Shown: piece after piece, positions 8,509-17,002 of the stretch
Layout of the letters: each line of letters begins with the position of its first letter
Position numbering within the stretch: position 1 is the stretch's first letter
Assembly: GCF_002797435.1 (NCBI RefSeq)
Contig: NZ_PGEN01000001.1
Span: 3,284,501-3,348,500, forward strand
From: Sphingomonas koreensis
GTDB taxonomy: Bacteria > Pseudomonadota > Alphaproteobacteria > Sphingomonadales > Sphingomonadaceae
Direction: 5' to 3'
Length of the DNA: 64,000 nucleotides
Made by a program: the position numbers and the translations under genes
Notes under the pieces: model-generated
What the model was told of the DNA's origin: nothing
Database searches by the model: none
Seen by the model: the letters and a program-made list of their open reading frames with translations, nothing else

Positions 8509-8721
8509 CTAGCTGCGCGCGTAATTTTCGAGGAAGCCGCAGCGCTGGCAGCGCCAGGTGCTGATCTCGATCGGTTTGCCCTCGCCGGACTTGACGCCCC
8601 ACCAGCCCTTGCGCGGGGTGCCGCGTGACCAGCTGAGCAGGGTCGGCATGCTGCTGCGCTCGGTGAGGATGAAGCCCTCGGTCATCGAACTCTGGCATTT
8701 GGGGCATTGATTGGAGCGCAT
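8509..8721 (-). CDS. Small zinc-ribbon protein (PF20097-like)
   Basis: 70 residues from the ATG at 8721, behind AGGAGAGTTAAG. Two CxxC knuckles are present: CPKCQSSMTEGF near the N-terminus and WRCQRCGFLENYA near the C-terminus, separated by a segment with WWGVKSGEG. This matches small bacterial DUF zinc-ribbon proteins of unknown function. The upstream ribbon-helix-helix stop lies 1 base from this start and supplies part of the ribosome site. Confidence 0.85.
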   Translation of the reverse strand: MRSNQCPKCQSSMTEGFILTERSSMPTLLSWSRGTPRKGWWGVKSGEGKPIEISTWRCQRCGFLENYARS

Positions 8722-8722
8722 C

Positions 8723-8941
8723 TTAACTCTCCTCTTTGGGTGCCGGATCCTTTGCAGGCCGTCCGCGCTTGGCTCGTACCGGTTCTGCAAGCTTGACGCC
8801 GCGGCGGGCCAGGGCCTCGCGCAGCAGGCACTCCACCTGCGCGTTGACGCTGCGCAGGTCGGTTGCCGCACTCCGCTCGATCGCTGCATAGAGCGCAGGA
8901 TCGACGCGGAGCGGGAACGCTTTCTTGGGTGGGGCGGACAC
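8723..8941 (-). CDS. Arc-type ribbon-helix-helix DNA-binding protein
   Basis: 72 residues. KAFPLRVDPALYAAIERSA forms the strand and first helix, and LRSVNAQVECLLREALARRG the second, as in Arc/MetJ-type regulators and TA antitoxins. The C-tail is Lys/Pro-rich (RAKRGRPAKDPAPKEES). It starts 13 bases after the SPFH stop. No adjacent toxin is recognisable, so it is more likely an operon regulator than a classical antitoxin. Confidence 0.82.
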   Translation of the reverse strand: MSAPPKKAFPLRVDPALYAAIERSAATDLRSVNAQVECLLREALARRGVKLAEPVRAKRGRPAKDPAPKEES

Positions 8942-8954
8942 CGGCCCTCTCCCG

Positions 8955-9848
8955 TTACTGATAGAGGGAGCCTGTGTTCACCACCGGCTGGGTGTCGCGT
9001 TCCGAGCAGAGCACGACCATCAGGTTGGAGACCATCGCCGCGCGGCGCTCATCGTCCAGTTCGACGACATTCTTGGCGCTGAGCTGCTCCAGCGCGGTCT
9101 CGACCATCGACACGGCGCCTTCGACCAGCTTCTGCCGCGCGGCGATCACCGCCTCGGCCTGCTGGCGGCGAAGCATCGACTGGGCGATCTCCTGCGCATA
9201 GGCGAGGTGGGTGAGGCGGCATTCGTCGATATGCACGCCGGCCATCTCGACCCGTTCCTGAAGCTCGATGCGCAGCTCGTCGCTGACATGCTCGGCATTG
9301 CCGCGCAGCGTCATCTCTTCATGGGTGAAATCGTCATAGGGATAGCGCGAGCCGATCGCGCGCACTGCGCTCTCGATCTGGATGTGGACGAACTCGCGAT
9401 AATCGTCGACGTCGAACAGCGCCTGTGCGGTGTCGGCGACGCGCCACACCACGTTCGACGCGATCTCAATCGGGTTACCGCGCAGGTCGTTCACCTTGAG
9501 CCGTTCCGAAGTGATGTTGTGGATACGGACGGAGACCTTCTTCTTGATCAGCCAGGGCCATGCCCAGCGCAGGCCGGTATTGCGATCGGTGCCCTGATAT
9601 TCGCCAAACAACAGAATCGCCGCGGCCTGATTGGGCTGGAGCAGGTAAAAGCCGCACGCGACGAAGCAGAGGACGACCGCGCCTGCGACGGTGACCAGCG
9701 GCGCCCAGAGCGCGTTGCCGATTTGCGGCGCGGAGAAGATGATCGCGGCCAGCGCGATCAGGATGACCAGCAGCATTGCATAGCCGCTGGCGGTGGATGC
9801 GGGGCGCTCAGCGCTACTGCGAAGCGCACGGGGGTTCGAATCGGACAT
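8955..9848 (-). CDS. SPFH/Band-7 domain membrane protein
   Basis: 297 residues; start 9848 behind GGGAGGCAAAC. Two hydrophobic segments (about 22-42 and 50-70) anchor an SPFH domain (about 75-240) with [37 protein letters not shown] and a helical part rich in Ala/Glu/Gln ([20 protein letters not shown]). SPFH proteins form membrane rings or scaffolds that organise microdomains and proteases. First gene of the minus-strand operon 9848-8114. Partner and process unknown. Confidence 0.88.
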   Translation of the reverse strand: MSDSNPRALRSSAERPASTASGYAMLLVILIALAAIIFSAPQIGNALWAPLVTVAGAVVLCFVACGFYLLQPNQAAAILLFGEYQGTDRNTGLRWAWPWLIKKKVSVRIHNITSERLKVNDLRGNPIEIASNVVWRVADTAQALFDVDDYREFVHIQIESAVRAIGSRYPYDDFTHEEMTLRGNAEHVSDELRIELQERVEMAGVHIDECRLTHLAYAQEIAQSMLRRQQAEAVIAARQKLVEGAVSMVETALEQLSAKNVVELDDERRAAMVSNLMVVLCSERDTQPVVNTGSLYQ

Positions 9849-9931
9849 GTTTGCCTCCCTAAATGATGATATCAGTTTTATATCGAATTCCGCAGGGCGC
9901 AAGCGGAATCGAGCAGAGGCTTGCACGCATC

Positions 9932-9950
9932 ATCTTTACACTGTAAAGAT
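9932..9950. promoter_or_regulatory. 19-bp perfect palindrome, candidate operator
   Basis: ATCTTTACACTGTAAAGAT is a perfect 9-bp inverted repeat around one central base. It lies in the 159-base gap between the divergent SPFH operon (start 9848) and the serine hydrolase (start 10008), where a dimeric repressor such as a TetR, MarR or BlaI-type protein could bind. No regulator gene is adjacent, so its owner is unknown. Confidence 0.55.
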
Positions 9951-10007
9951 TGCGAAATAGTCGGGCAGTTCCGGGGTTTCGGAAAGATGGGTGTTGGGGA
10001 GGGGGCA

Positions 10008-11009
10008 ATGAACCGGCGAGGTTTCCTGGCTGGCGGCAGTGTAGCGCTGGTGGCAGCTGCCGCAGGAAATGCCAGGGCAGAGACTGCGTTCCTGACGGAG
10101 GTCCTGAAGCGCCGCGAGACCAGTTCGATGCGCGTCCTGCGCAGTGGCCGGGTTGCGTTCGACTATGGCGACCCGAGCGAGGTCAGTTACATCGCTTCGG
10201 TGCGCAAGAGCCTCGTCGCGATGCTCTATGGCCCGGCGGTCGCGCGTGGGACGATCCGACTCGACCGGACCTTGGCTCAGATCGGGATCGACGATCTGGG
10301 CGGGCTATTGACCGTCGAGCGCGGCGCAACGGTCCGCGATCTGCTGATGGCGCGATCCGGTGTCTATCATCCTGCGGCAAATGCCGGTGACGCGTCGGCA
10401 CTTGCGCCCCCGCGCGGCTCAGTGCGGCCGGGCGAGCGCTTCCTTTACAACAACTGGGATTTCAACGCGCTCGGCGCGATCTATGAGGCTGAGACCGGGC
10501 GGAACCTCTACCGGGCCTTCGGCGAGGATATCGCTGCCCCGATCGGCCTGGAGGACTGGCGCGTGGACCTTCAGCAGATGCGGAACGACACCGGCAAATC
10601 GAAATACCCGGCGCATCATTTCGGGCTATCGACGCGCGACATGGCACGGCTCGGGCAACTCATGCTCGACCGCGGCAGGTGGCGCGGCCATCCGGTTCTG
10701 AGCGAGCGATGGGTGCGCGAGTCAACCGCGCTGCGCACCGGAGCCGCGCGGGTGGCACGCGAGTCGCCGTTCATGCCGCAGCTTGGCTATGGCTATCTGT
10801 GGTGGGTGTTCGATTCAGCGGCCGGAATTCAGCGCGATCTGCGTGGCGCCTATACGGCGAGCGGCGCCTATGGCCAGTTCATCACCGTGGTGCCGCGGCT
10901 GGATTTGGTGATCGCGCACAAGACCGTGGTACCGCCACCCCGCAATGTCAGCCCGCAAGCCTATCTTAGCGAAATCCTGCCGGCGGTGCTGCAGGTTGCG
11001 CGCGGCTAG
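10008..11009 (+). CDS. Tat-exported serine hydrolase, class C beta-lactamase-like
   Basis: 333 residues; ATG 10008 follows GGGGAGGGGGCA. NRRGFLAGGS is a twin-arginine-type export signal (about 1-25). The beta-lactamase/DD-peptidase fold is shown by S64-VR-K67 (the SxxK motif) and Y147-N-N149 (YxN). The third motif appears as ASGAYGQF rather than KTG, as in family VIII esterases and penicillin-binding-like proteins. It may act on peptidoglycan fragments, esters or beta-lactams; activity cannot be told from sequence. Palindrome 9932-9950 lies upstream. Confidence 0.82.
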   Translation: MNRRGFLAGGSVALVAAAAGNARAETAFLTEVLKRRETSSMRVLRSGRVAFDYGDPSEVSYIASVRKSLVAMLYGPAVARGTIRLDRTLAQIGIDDLGGLLTVERGATVRDLLMARSGVYHPAANAGDASALAPPRGSVRPGERFLYNNWDFNALGAIYEAETGRNLYRAFGEDIAAPIGLEDWRVDLQQMRNDTGKSKYPAHHFGLSTRDMARLGQLMLDRGRWRGHPVLSERWVRESTALRTGAARVARESPFMPQLGYGYLWWVFDSAAGIQRDLRGAYTASGAYGQFITVVPRLDLVIAHKTVVPPPRNVSPQAYLSEILPAVLQVARG

Positions 11010-11014
11010 AAAAA

Positions 11015-11042
11015 GGGGCGCGTGCCTTGCGGCTCGCGCCCC
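11015..11042 (-). terminator. Rho-independent terminator of the tol-pal operon
   Basis: On the minus strand an 8-bp G/C stem (GGGGCGCG / CGCGCCCC, 12-base loop) is followed directly by five T residues (A-run at 11010-11014 on the plus strand). It lies 22 bases beyond the pal stop and also separates pal from the convergent serine hydrolase gene. Confidence 0.85.
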
Positions 11043-11063
11043 GGTCCCGCCCATGCAGGACGA

Positions 11064-11579
11064 TCAGTTGATGACGACGGTCACCGCCCGGCGGTTCTGC
11101 GCCCAGCTCTGCTCGTCCGAACCGAGCGCGATCGGGCGTTCCTTGCCATAGCTGATCGTGGTGATGCGGGTGGCGGAGACGCCGCGCGCCGCCAGATAGT
11201 TCTTCGCGGCGTTGGCGCGGCGATCGCCGAGCGCAAGATTGTACTCGCGCGTGCCGCGCTCGTCGGCATGGCCTTCCAGCGTGATCCGCGTATTCGGGTA
11301 CTGCGTCAGCCACTGCGCCTGGCTGTCGAGGATCGAGCGCGCCTGCGCGTCGATGTCATACTGGTCGAGGCCGAACAGGACCGTGTCGCTCGACACATTC
11401 TGCTTGAAGTGCGCGGCGGTGCCGGGCTGGACGCCGGCGCCCGTGTCGGGGCCGGGGGTGGTGGGGCCGGTATCGACCTCGCCCGGGCCTGGCGGCAGGG
11501 TTTCGGGACGCTTCTTCGAGCAACCCGCGACGGCGACGGCCATCGTGGCGATGATGAGGGCGGTTCTAAGCTTTGCCAT
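11064..11579 (-). CDS. pal: Peptidoglycan-associated lipoprotein Pal
   Basis: 171 residues. Lipoprotein signal with lipobox AVAGC, then a Pro/Gly-rich linker and an OmpA-type peptidoglycan-binding domain (about 65-171): FGLDQYDIDA, ITLEGHADERGTREYNLALG, RRANAAKNYL. Anchored in the outer membrane facing the periplasm, it ties the membrane to peptidoglycan and binds TolB. Start 11579 fits the lipoprotein signal; the longer in-frame start at 11600 does not. It is 65 bases after tolB, last in the operon. Confidence 0.97.
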   Translation of the reverse strand: MAKLRTALIIATMAVAVAGCSKKRPETLPPGPGEVDTGPTTPGPDTGAGVQPGTAAHFKQNVSSDTVLFGLDQYDIDAQARSILDSQAQWLTQYPNTRITLEGHADERGTREYNLALGDRRANAAKNYLAARGVSATRITTISYGKERPIALGSDEQSWAQNRRAVTVVIN

Positions 11580-11644
11580 TGGTCGTATCTCCCTTGGCAT
11601 TTACAGATTTCGTGATCCCGAGGTCGTTCCGCACATGACCCGGC

Positions 11645-13006
11645 TCAGGGGCGTAACGGTCCCCAGGCCGGATCGGATCCATCGAGCGGGGTGGGGATGC
11701 GCCGCGCGTTGCTGCCGGTCAGGTCCACCGACCAGATATCCGCCTTGCCCGAACGGCCCTGCGCCCCCCGATAGAACATCAGCACGCGGCCATTGGGCGA
11801 CCAGCTCGGCCCTTCATCGCCCCAGGCTTCGGTCAGCAATTTCTCGCCTCCGCCCGAAGGGCTCATCACCCCGATGCGGAAGCCGCCCCCCATGCGGGTG
11901 AAGGCGATCAGGTCGCCGCGCGGACTCCACACCGGGGTCGCATAGCGCCCGCCGCCGAAGCTGATCCGCTGCGGGTTCGATCCGTCGGCATTCATGACAT
12001 AGAGCTGCTGCGTGCCCGAACGGTCGCTCTCGAACACGATCTTGCTGCCATCGGGCGAGTAGCTGCCGCCGGTGTCGATGCCCGGGCCGTTAGTCAGCCG
12101 CTGCGGCGATCCGCCGGTGGCGGAGACGCGATAGATATCGGCGTTGCCTGCAGTCGACATGGTGAAGAGGATCCAGCGGCCGTCGGGCGAGAAGCGCGGC
12201 GCAAAGGCCATGCTGACGTTGGTGACGAGCAGCCGCTGCGTGCCGTTTGCGAGATCGTAGACATAGAGCGCGGGCTTATCGCCCTGATAACTCATATAGG
12301 CGATGCGGCGGTCGTCCGGCGACAAACGAGGAGTCAGGACGATCGACTGGCCGTTGGTCAGGAAACGGTGATTGGCGCCGTCCTGATCCATGATCGCAAG
12401 CCGCTTGATGCGCTTGTTCTTGGGACCGGTCTCCGAGACATAGACGACGCGGCTGTCGAAATAGGGACCCTCGCCCGACAGGCGAGTGTAAATCGAATCG
12501 GCGCATTTGTGTGCGGCGCGGCGCCAGTCGGACGGGCCCACCTCGAACCCCGAGCGGGTGAGCTGCGTGCCCAGCGCGACATCGTAGAGATAGCAGCCGA
12601 CCGTCAGCCGCCCGCCCGCGCCCGCCTGCACATAGCCCTGTACCAGCGCCTGCGCGCTGCCGTTGCGCCAATAGTTGAAATCGGGAGCGCGGACTTCGCC
12701 GACCGACGGCGCTCGAACGCCTTCGGGACCGATCGGCTTGAACAGGCCGGTGTTGCGCAGGTCCGCCGCGATCACATCCGCGATCTGGCGGCCAAGCGTT
12801 TCGGTGTTGCCCGCCGGGGTCTGTACCGCCTGCGCGGCCGGCATCGCCGGAATCATGATGGTGAGATCGGCCGAGGCAGTGTCGGTGACATCGACGCTGA
12901 GGCCTTCTTCTTCCTGCGCGGGGGCGGGTACGGCCGGCGGTGTCACCTGCTGCGCGGCGACGGGCGCTGCGACCAGGAGGGCGACGAGCGAAAATACGGG
13001 CTTCAT
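11645..13006 (-). CDS. tolB: Tol-Pal translocation protein TolB
   Basis: 453 residues with a signal peptide (1-18, cut after VAAQ). The N-terminal domain (about 45-190) precedes a beta-propeller with repeated TolB blades: LSPDDRRIAYMSYQG, FSPDGRWILFTMS, YSPDGSKIVFESDR, WSPRGDLIAFTR, WSPNGRVLMFYRG. Periplasmic partner of Pal and TolA. Its ATGA start overlaps the tolA stop by 4 bases. A Pro/Glu-rich insert follows the signal peptide. Confidence 0.97.
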   Translation of the reverse strand: MKPVFSLVALLVAAPVAAQQVTPPAVPAPAQEEEGLSVDVTDTASADLTIMIPAMPAAQAVQTPAGNTETLGRQIADVIAADLRNTGLFKPIGPEGVRAPSVGEVRAPDFNYWRNGSAQALVQGYVQAGAGGRLTVGCYLYDVALGTQLTRSGFEVGPSDWRRAAHKCADSIYTRLSGEGPYFDSRVVYVSETGPKNKRIKRLAIMDQDGANHRFLTNGQSIVLTPRLSPDDRRIAYMSYQGDKPALYVYDLANGTQRLLVTNVSMAFAPRFSPDGRWILFTMSTAGNADIYRVSATGGSPQRLTNGPGIDTGGSYSPDGSKIVFESDRSGTQQLYVMNADGSNPQRISFGGGRYATPVWSPRGDLIAFTRMGGGFRIGVMSPSGGGEKLLTEAWGDEGPSWSPNGRVLMFYRGAQGRSGKADIWSVDLTGSNARRIPTPLDGSDPAWGPLRP

Positions 13007-13829
13007 CGGCTGAGGTTCCTGTCGAAGTTGGGGCGGAGGATCTTCCAGGCGTCGTAATATTCGGCCGGGAGGTTGAAGGGGGCGGCGAGGCGCGCGGCGT
13101 TGAGCGCGCGTTCCTTGTGCAGGTCGGCCTGCGCGCGGTTGCTGGCGTTGACGCCGGTCTGGTTGATCACCCGCGGCGGCGCGGCAAGAGTGCCGTCGCG
13201 ATTGAGACGGATCTCGACCGTGGTGCGCAGCAGCTCGACGTCCGCGCCGGTCGGCGAGCGCCAGTGCGGGCGGAGCTGGCGGATGACTTCGGCGGCGAGG
13301 CTCGACTTGACCGCGGGGCCGATCTGGCTGGCCTGAGGTGTGGTCGCCTTACCCTTGCTCGGCTGATCGGTGAGACCGTTGACGATGCCGGTGAGGCGGC
13401 CGGTGGGACGGACCTCGCGCCGGGTCGGCTGGGGCGTGGCCTTGGGCGCCGGGGCGCTGGCCTTTTTGGGTTCGGCCTTCTTCGGAGGCTCCGGCTTCCT
13501 GGGCGCCGGGCGCGGTTCGGGTTTGGGCGGGGCCGGGTCGGGGCGGACCACCGGTTCGGGTTCGGGCTGAGCGACCGGGGGCGGAGTGACCGGTTCGGGC
13601 GGGGCGGGGACTTCGGCGAGCCGCTCGGCAGGCGCCTCGCGGTTGATCACCGGCGCCTCGCTCTTGAGGCCGGCCTCGTCGGTCAGCGAGATCTCGATCG
13701 GCGTGGGTTCGAGCTTGGCCGGATTGGGCGTCGCGAGGAAGCCGACCGTCAGCAGGCCGAACAGGACTAAATGGCCCAGCAGCGCCAGGCCAAGTCCGGT
13801 TCCCTCGCCGCGATCGAGCGCCACTGCCA

Positions 13830-13830
<1 letters not shown>
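13003..13830 (-). CDS. tolA: TolA-like envelope-spanning protein
   Basis: 275 residues from the ATG at 13830, which shares one base with the tolR stop. One N-terminal helix (GLGLALLGHLVLFGLLTVGF) anchors it in the inner membrane; then a long Pro/Glu/Lys-rich domain (about 60-150, with repeated PEP, KPEP and KKAEPKKA) and a C-terminal globular domain with VIRQLRPHWRSPTGADV and TTVEIRLNRDGTL. TolA transmits TolQR energy to TolB-Pal. It is shorter than the E. coli protein, as usual in alphaproteobacteria. Longer in-frame starts overlap tolR and are rejected. Confidence 0.93.
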
Positions 13831-14263
<433 letters not shown>

Positions 14264-14264
<1 letters not shown>

Positions 14265-14971
14265 CAGAGCTTGCCCGGGGTCGGGCCGCTGTCGAGCTGG
14301 CGGCTGAGCGTCGCGTGGAAGCCATCGGCGAAGCGATTGAGATGCGCCTCGACCTTGTTGATGCCGTGGCTGAAGCGGTTGTAGGCGATCACCGCGGGGA
14401 TGGCGGCAAACAGGCCGATCGCGGTGGCGAACAAGGCTTCGGCGATGCCCGGCGCGACCACGGCGAGCGAGGTGTTCTGCTCGCTGGCGATCGCGGTGAA
14501 GCTGCGCATGATGCCCCAGACGGTGCCGAACAGCCCGACGAACGGCGCGACCGAGCCAACCGTGGCGAGGATGTTCAGGCGATCGGAGAGCTTGTCGATC
14601 TCATGCGCGACCGCGGCGCCCATCGTCGTGGCGAGGCGCTCGCGCGTCCCCTCCTTGTCGAGCGCGCGCCCACCGGTCGAGCGCCGCCATTCGGTGACGC
14701 CCGCGGCAAAAACGCGCGCGACGGGATGGGCGGCATCGCCATTCATACGGTAGAAGACGTCGATATCGTCGCTCTTGCGATAATCGCGCTCGAACGCGTC
14801 GGTCGACTTGCGCGCGGCGGCGATACGGCCGCGCAGGCTGAAGATGATGCCCCAGGTCCAGATGCTGGCGAGCAGCAGCCCGACCATCACCGCCTTCACC
14901 ACCCAGTCGGCCTGCAGGAACAGGCCCAGCGGCGACAGGGTCGCAGCGTCGGTATTCACAAACCAGTCCAT
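14264..14971 (-). CDS. tolQ: Tol-Pal proton channel protein TolQ
   Basis: 235 residues, ExbB/TolQ/MotA family. Three transmembrane regions: about 22-45, then PFVGLFGTVWGIMRSFTAIA and LFATAIGLFAAIPAVIAYNR. The cytoplasmic loop contains TEWRRSTGGRA. It forms the inner-membrane motor with TolR. Only weak purines precede the ATG at 14971. An undamaged ybgC would end 7 bases upstream. Confidence 0.97.
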
Positions 14972-14989
14972 GTGTCGCTCAATTCCCCA

Positions 14990-15430
14990 TCATGACAAGC
15001 GGCACGAACGCGTCCACCCATTGGGCGGTTGCCGCCGCGGACGCCCGTTGGGCGCCACGAACGCGGCTTCGACCTCTGCCTGAACCAGCAATTCGTCGCG
15101 CCGCATGACTCGTTGCTGAATGTCGACTGACGCCGCGCGCACGCGGACCAGCCGGCTGACGACGGTCAACGCGTCATCGAGCCGGGCGGGTGCAGCAAAT
15201 CGCAGTTGCATCCGCGTGACGGCATAGGCGCCTTCGCCCGCCTCATGCGCGGCGCGCTGGTCGATCCCGGCGAGGCGCAACATGTCCGATCGCGCCCGCT
15301 CCATGAAGCGCAGATAATTGGCGTGATAGACCACCCCCGACAGGTCCGTGTCCTCGAAATAGACACGAACCGGGAAACGATGCTCCAGACCGTCGAAGCG
15401 GCCGGCGATCACGGGGTCGTCGGCGGGCAT
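14990..15430 (-). CDS. ybgC: Tol-Pal-associated acyl-CoA thioesterase YbgC, probable C-terminal frameshift
   Basis: 146 residues as read. Hot-dog thioesterase with FPVRVYFEDTDLSGVVYHAN (catalytic Asp) and YLRFMERARSDMLR; it hydrolyses acyl-CoA and heads tol-pal operons. The last 13 residues (NGWTRSCRLS end) do not fit the family. Reading one frame over from about 15023-15025 gives QWVDAFVPLVMMGN and a stop at 14979, just before tolQ, which does fit. So one base appears missing in the GGG run (CCC on the coding strand). The ending shown may be a real truncation or a consensus error. Confidence 0.88.
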   Translation of the reverse strand: MPADDPVIAGRFDGLEHRFPVRVYFEDTDLSGVVYHANYLRFMERARSDMLRLAGIDQRAAHEAGEGAYAVTRMQLRFAAPARLDDALTVVSRLVRVRAASVDIQQRVMRRDELLVQAEVEAAFVAPNGRPRRQPPNGWTRSCRLS

Positions 15431-15481
15431 TAAGCATTCCCTAGCGGCACGGAGTCGCGAGGGGAACCCGTTGGCGGGTCG

Positions 15482-15883
15482 TTACGCCTTCGACATGTCG
15501 ATAACTTGCTTCCATTCGTCGGGCGTGACCTTGCCGACCGACAGGCGGGAGAATTTGACCAGTTCCATCTCGGCCAGCTTCGGCTCGGCCTTCACCTGCT
15601 TGAGTGTGACCGGATTGGCCAGCGGCTCGACCGGCTTCATCTCGACCGAGACCCAGTGCTTGCCCTCGCCGTCGGGCTTCGCTTCACGGCTCACTTCCAT
15701 GATGCCGACGATCTGAAGCCCGATATTGCTGTGATAGAAGAAGGCCCGGTCGCCGACCTTCATCGCGCGCAGGTTTCCGGCAGCGGTGTAGTTGCGCACT
15801 CCGTCCCATTCGGTCTTGCCGTCCCGTACCAGATCCTCCCAGCTGAAAACGTCGGGTTCGGACTTCATCAGCCAGAGGTTCAT
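15482..15883 (-). CDS. EVE-domain protein
   Basis: 133 residues. Start 15883 gives MNLWLMKSEPDVFSWEDLV, the typical EVE/THYN1-like N-terminus; a longer in-frame version is unsupported. Further matches are WDGVRNYTAAGNLRAMKVGD, FFYHSNIG and IVGIMEVSREA. EVE domains resemble PUA and YTH folds and are thought to read modified bases in nucleic acids; they also occur in modification-dependent restriction systems, but no such partner is here. Cytosolic housekeeping form likely. Confidence 0.93.
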   Translation of the reverse strand: MNLWLMKSEPDVFSWEDLVRDGKTEWDGVRNYTAAGNLRAMKVGDRAFFYHSNIGLQIVGIMEVSREAKPDGEGKHWVSVEMKPVEPLANPVTLKQVKAEPKLAEMELVKFSRLSVGKVTPDEWKQVIDMSKA

Positions 15884-16121
15884 TGCGAGGCTCCATTTTA
15901 CTTCTGTGTCGGCGTGCACCGACCCGCGCGCCCACCCGGCCACCCATAGGAGACTGGCGTTGGGGAGCGGGCTGGTGCCGTCTCCAACCCAAAAACGCAT
16001 AAACCGCAAGTGAACATATGATTCTGCGGTAGTTCAGATCGACTCGGGCAGATATGCATCCAAGGCGCCCGCATATGCGTTTCCGGCGTCGACAGGTGCA
16101 GCTTTGCACGAGGAGGAAGTC

Positions 16122-16532
16122 ATGCAGACCATCACCAAGGCGGTGCTCGGACTGACGCTTGGCGCCACCGCGCTGACCGCGGCCGCGCCTGCGGAGGCGC
16201 AGCGCTATCATCGTCACCGCGATCGCGACAACACGGGTGTCGCCGTTGCTGCCGGTATTGCCGGCGTCGTGATCGGCGCGGCGATCGCGGGTTCGGGCCG
16301 GGATCGCTACCGCTATGACGATCGTTATTACGACAGCTACGACCGCCGCTATTACGATTACGACCGTGGCTATTACAGCTATGACAAGCCCTATTACCGC
16401 AACCGGGGCTATTACCCGCGCGACGGCTATTACTACCGCCACTACGAGCAGCGCGGCTGGCGTGGCTGTTCTGTGCGCCGGGTGTACGATCCGTATCTCG
16501 GCCGCCGGGTGAAGGTGCGTTACTGCCGCTGA
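16122..16532 (+). CDS. Secreted Tyr/Arg/Asp-rich protein with glycine zipper
   Basis: 136 residues; ATG 16122 behind AGGAGGAAGTC. Signal peptide about 1-26, cut near EAQ. A Gly-zipper-like segment (VAVAAGIAGVVIGAAIAG) is followed by a repetitive Tyr-rich region (YYDSYDRRYYDYDRGYYSYD and onwards) and a C-terminal cysteine-containing part (WRGCSVRRVYDP, RVKVRYCR). The two Cys may form a disulfide in the periplasm. Similar short proteins are common in sphingomonads, without known function. Confidence 0.75.
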   Translation: MQTITKAVLGLTLGATALTAAAPAEAQRYHRHRDRDNTGVAVAAGIAGVVIGAAIAGSGRDRYRYDDRYYDSYDRRYYDYDRGYYSYDKPYYRNRGYYPRDGYYYRHYEQRGWRGCSVRRVYDPYLGRRVKVRYCR

Positions 16533-16554
16533 CCCAAGCGTAGCGAAAGCAACG

Positions 16555-16584
16555 GCGGCGCGGGTTTATTCCCGCGCCGCTTTT
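16555..16584 (+). terminator. Rho-independent terminator
   Basis: A 10-bp stem GCGGCGCGGG / CCCGCGCCGC with a TTTATT loop runs into TTTT at 16581-16584, 22 bases after the stop of the Tyr-rich protein gene. Confidence 0.88.
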
Positions 16585-16601
16585 CGTTAGAGGCCCGTGC
16601 C

Positions 16602-16874
16602 ATGAGCGATACCCCTCCCGACCGGCTCTCGGTCAACCCGAAGAGCCCGCATTTCAACGCCGAGCTGCTCCAGCGCGGCATCGGCATCCGCTTCAAGGGC
16701 AACGAGCGCCGCGACGTCGAGGAATACAGCATCTCCGAAGGCTGGATCCGCGTTCAACTGGGCAAGAAGACCGACCGCAAGGGTGATCCGCTGACGATCA
16801 AGCTCAACGGCCCGGTCGAAGCGTGGTTCGAGAGTGCCGCGGATGGCGCTGGCGAGGCTTCGGAAGAGATCTGA
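16602..16874 (+). CDS. DUF3297 family protein
   Basis: 90 residues. RLSVNPKSPHFNAELLQRGI, RFKGNERRDVEEYSISEGWI and VQLGKKTDRKGDPLTIKLNG match the short conserved DUF3297 family of alphaproteobacteria. The C-tail is acidic. No signal peptide or membrane segment, so cytosolic. Function unknown. Confidence 0.88.
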   Translation: MSDTPPDRLSVNPKSPHFNAELLQRGIGIRFKGNERRDVEEYSISEGWIRVQLGKKTDRKGDPLTIKLNGPVEAWFESAADGAGEASEEI

Positions 16875-16882
16875 CTTTAACC

Positions 16883-16912
16883 CGTCATCCCGGCCTTCTG
16901 CCGGGATCGACG
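16883..16912. repeat. REP-like palindrome with CGTCATCCCGGC core
   Basis: ATCCCGGC / GCCGGGAT (16887-16894, 16900-16907) forms an 8-bp stem extended outward by CGTC / GACG with one bulged base. It sits in the 128-base gap between convergent DUF3297 and PEP-mutase-like genes. A longer relative is at 20415-20517 and a degenerate one near 38902-38930. Confidence 0.6.
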
Positions 16913-17002
16913 GCTCCCCGCGTGATGCTTTGGGGCTCCTGCACCTCGCTTGCTTTCCGGTAGACTCCGGCACAGGGCCGGGGCGACGGCACGACGGGGA
17001 GG

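Noticed and set aside
8723..8941. RHH gene as antitoxin of a TA pair
   Set aside because: No neighbouring toxin family; the adjacent genes are SPFH and zinc-ribbon proteins.
15684..16442. Hydrophobic Val/Ile/Ala-rich minus-strand frame that looks like a membrane protein
   Set aside because: The hydrophobicity is just the reverse complement of Tyr/Asp/Arg codons in the secreted protein gene at 16122.
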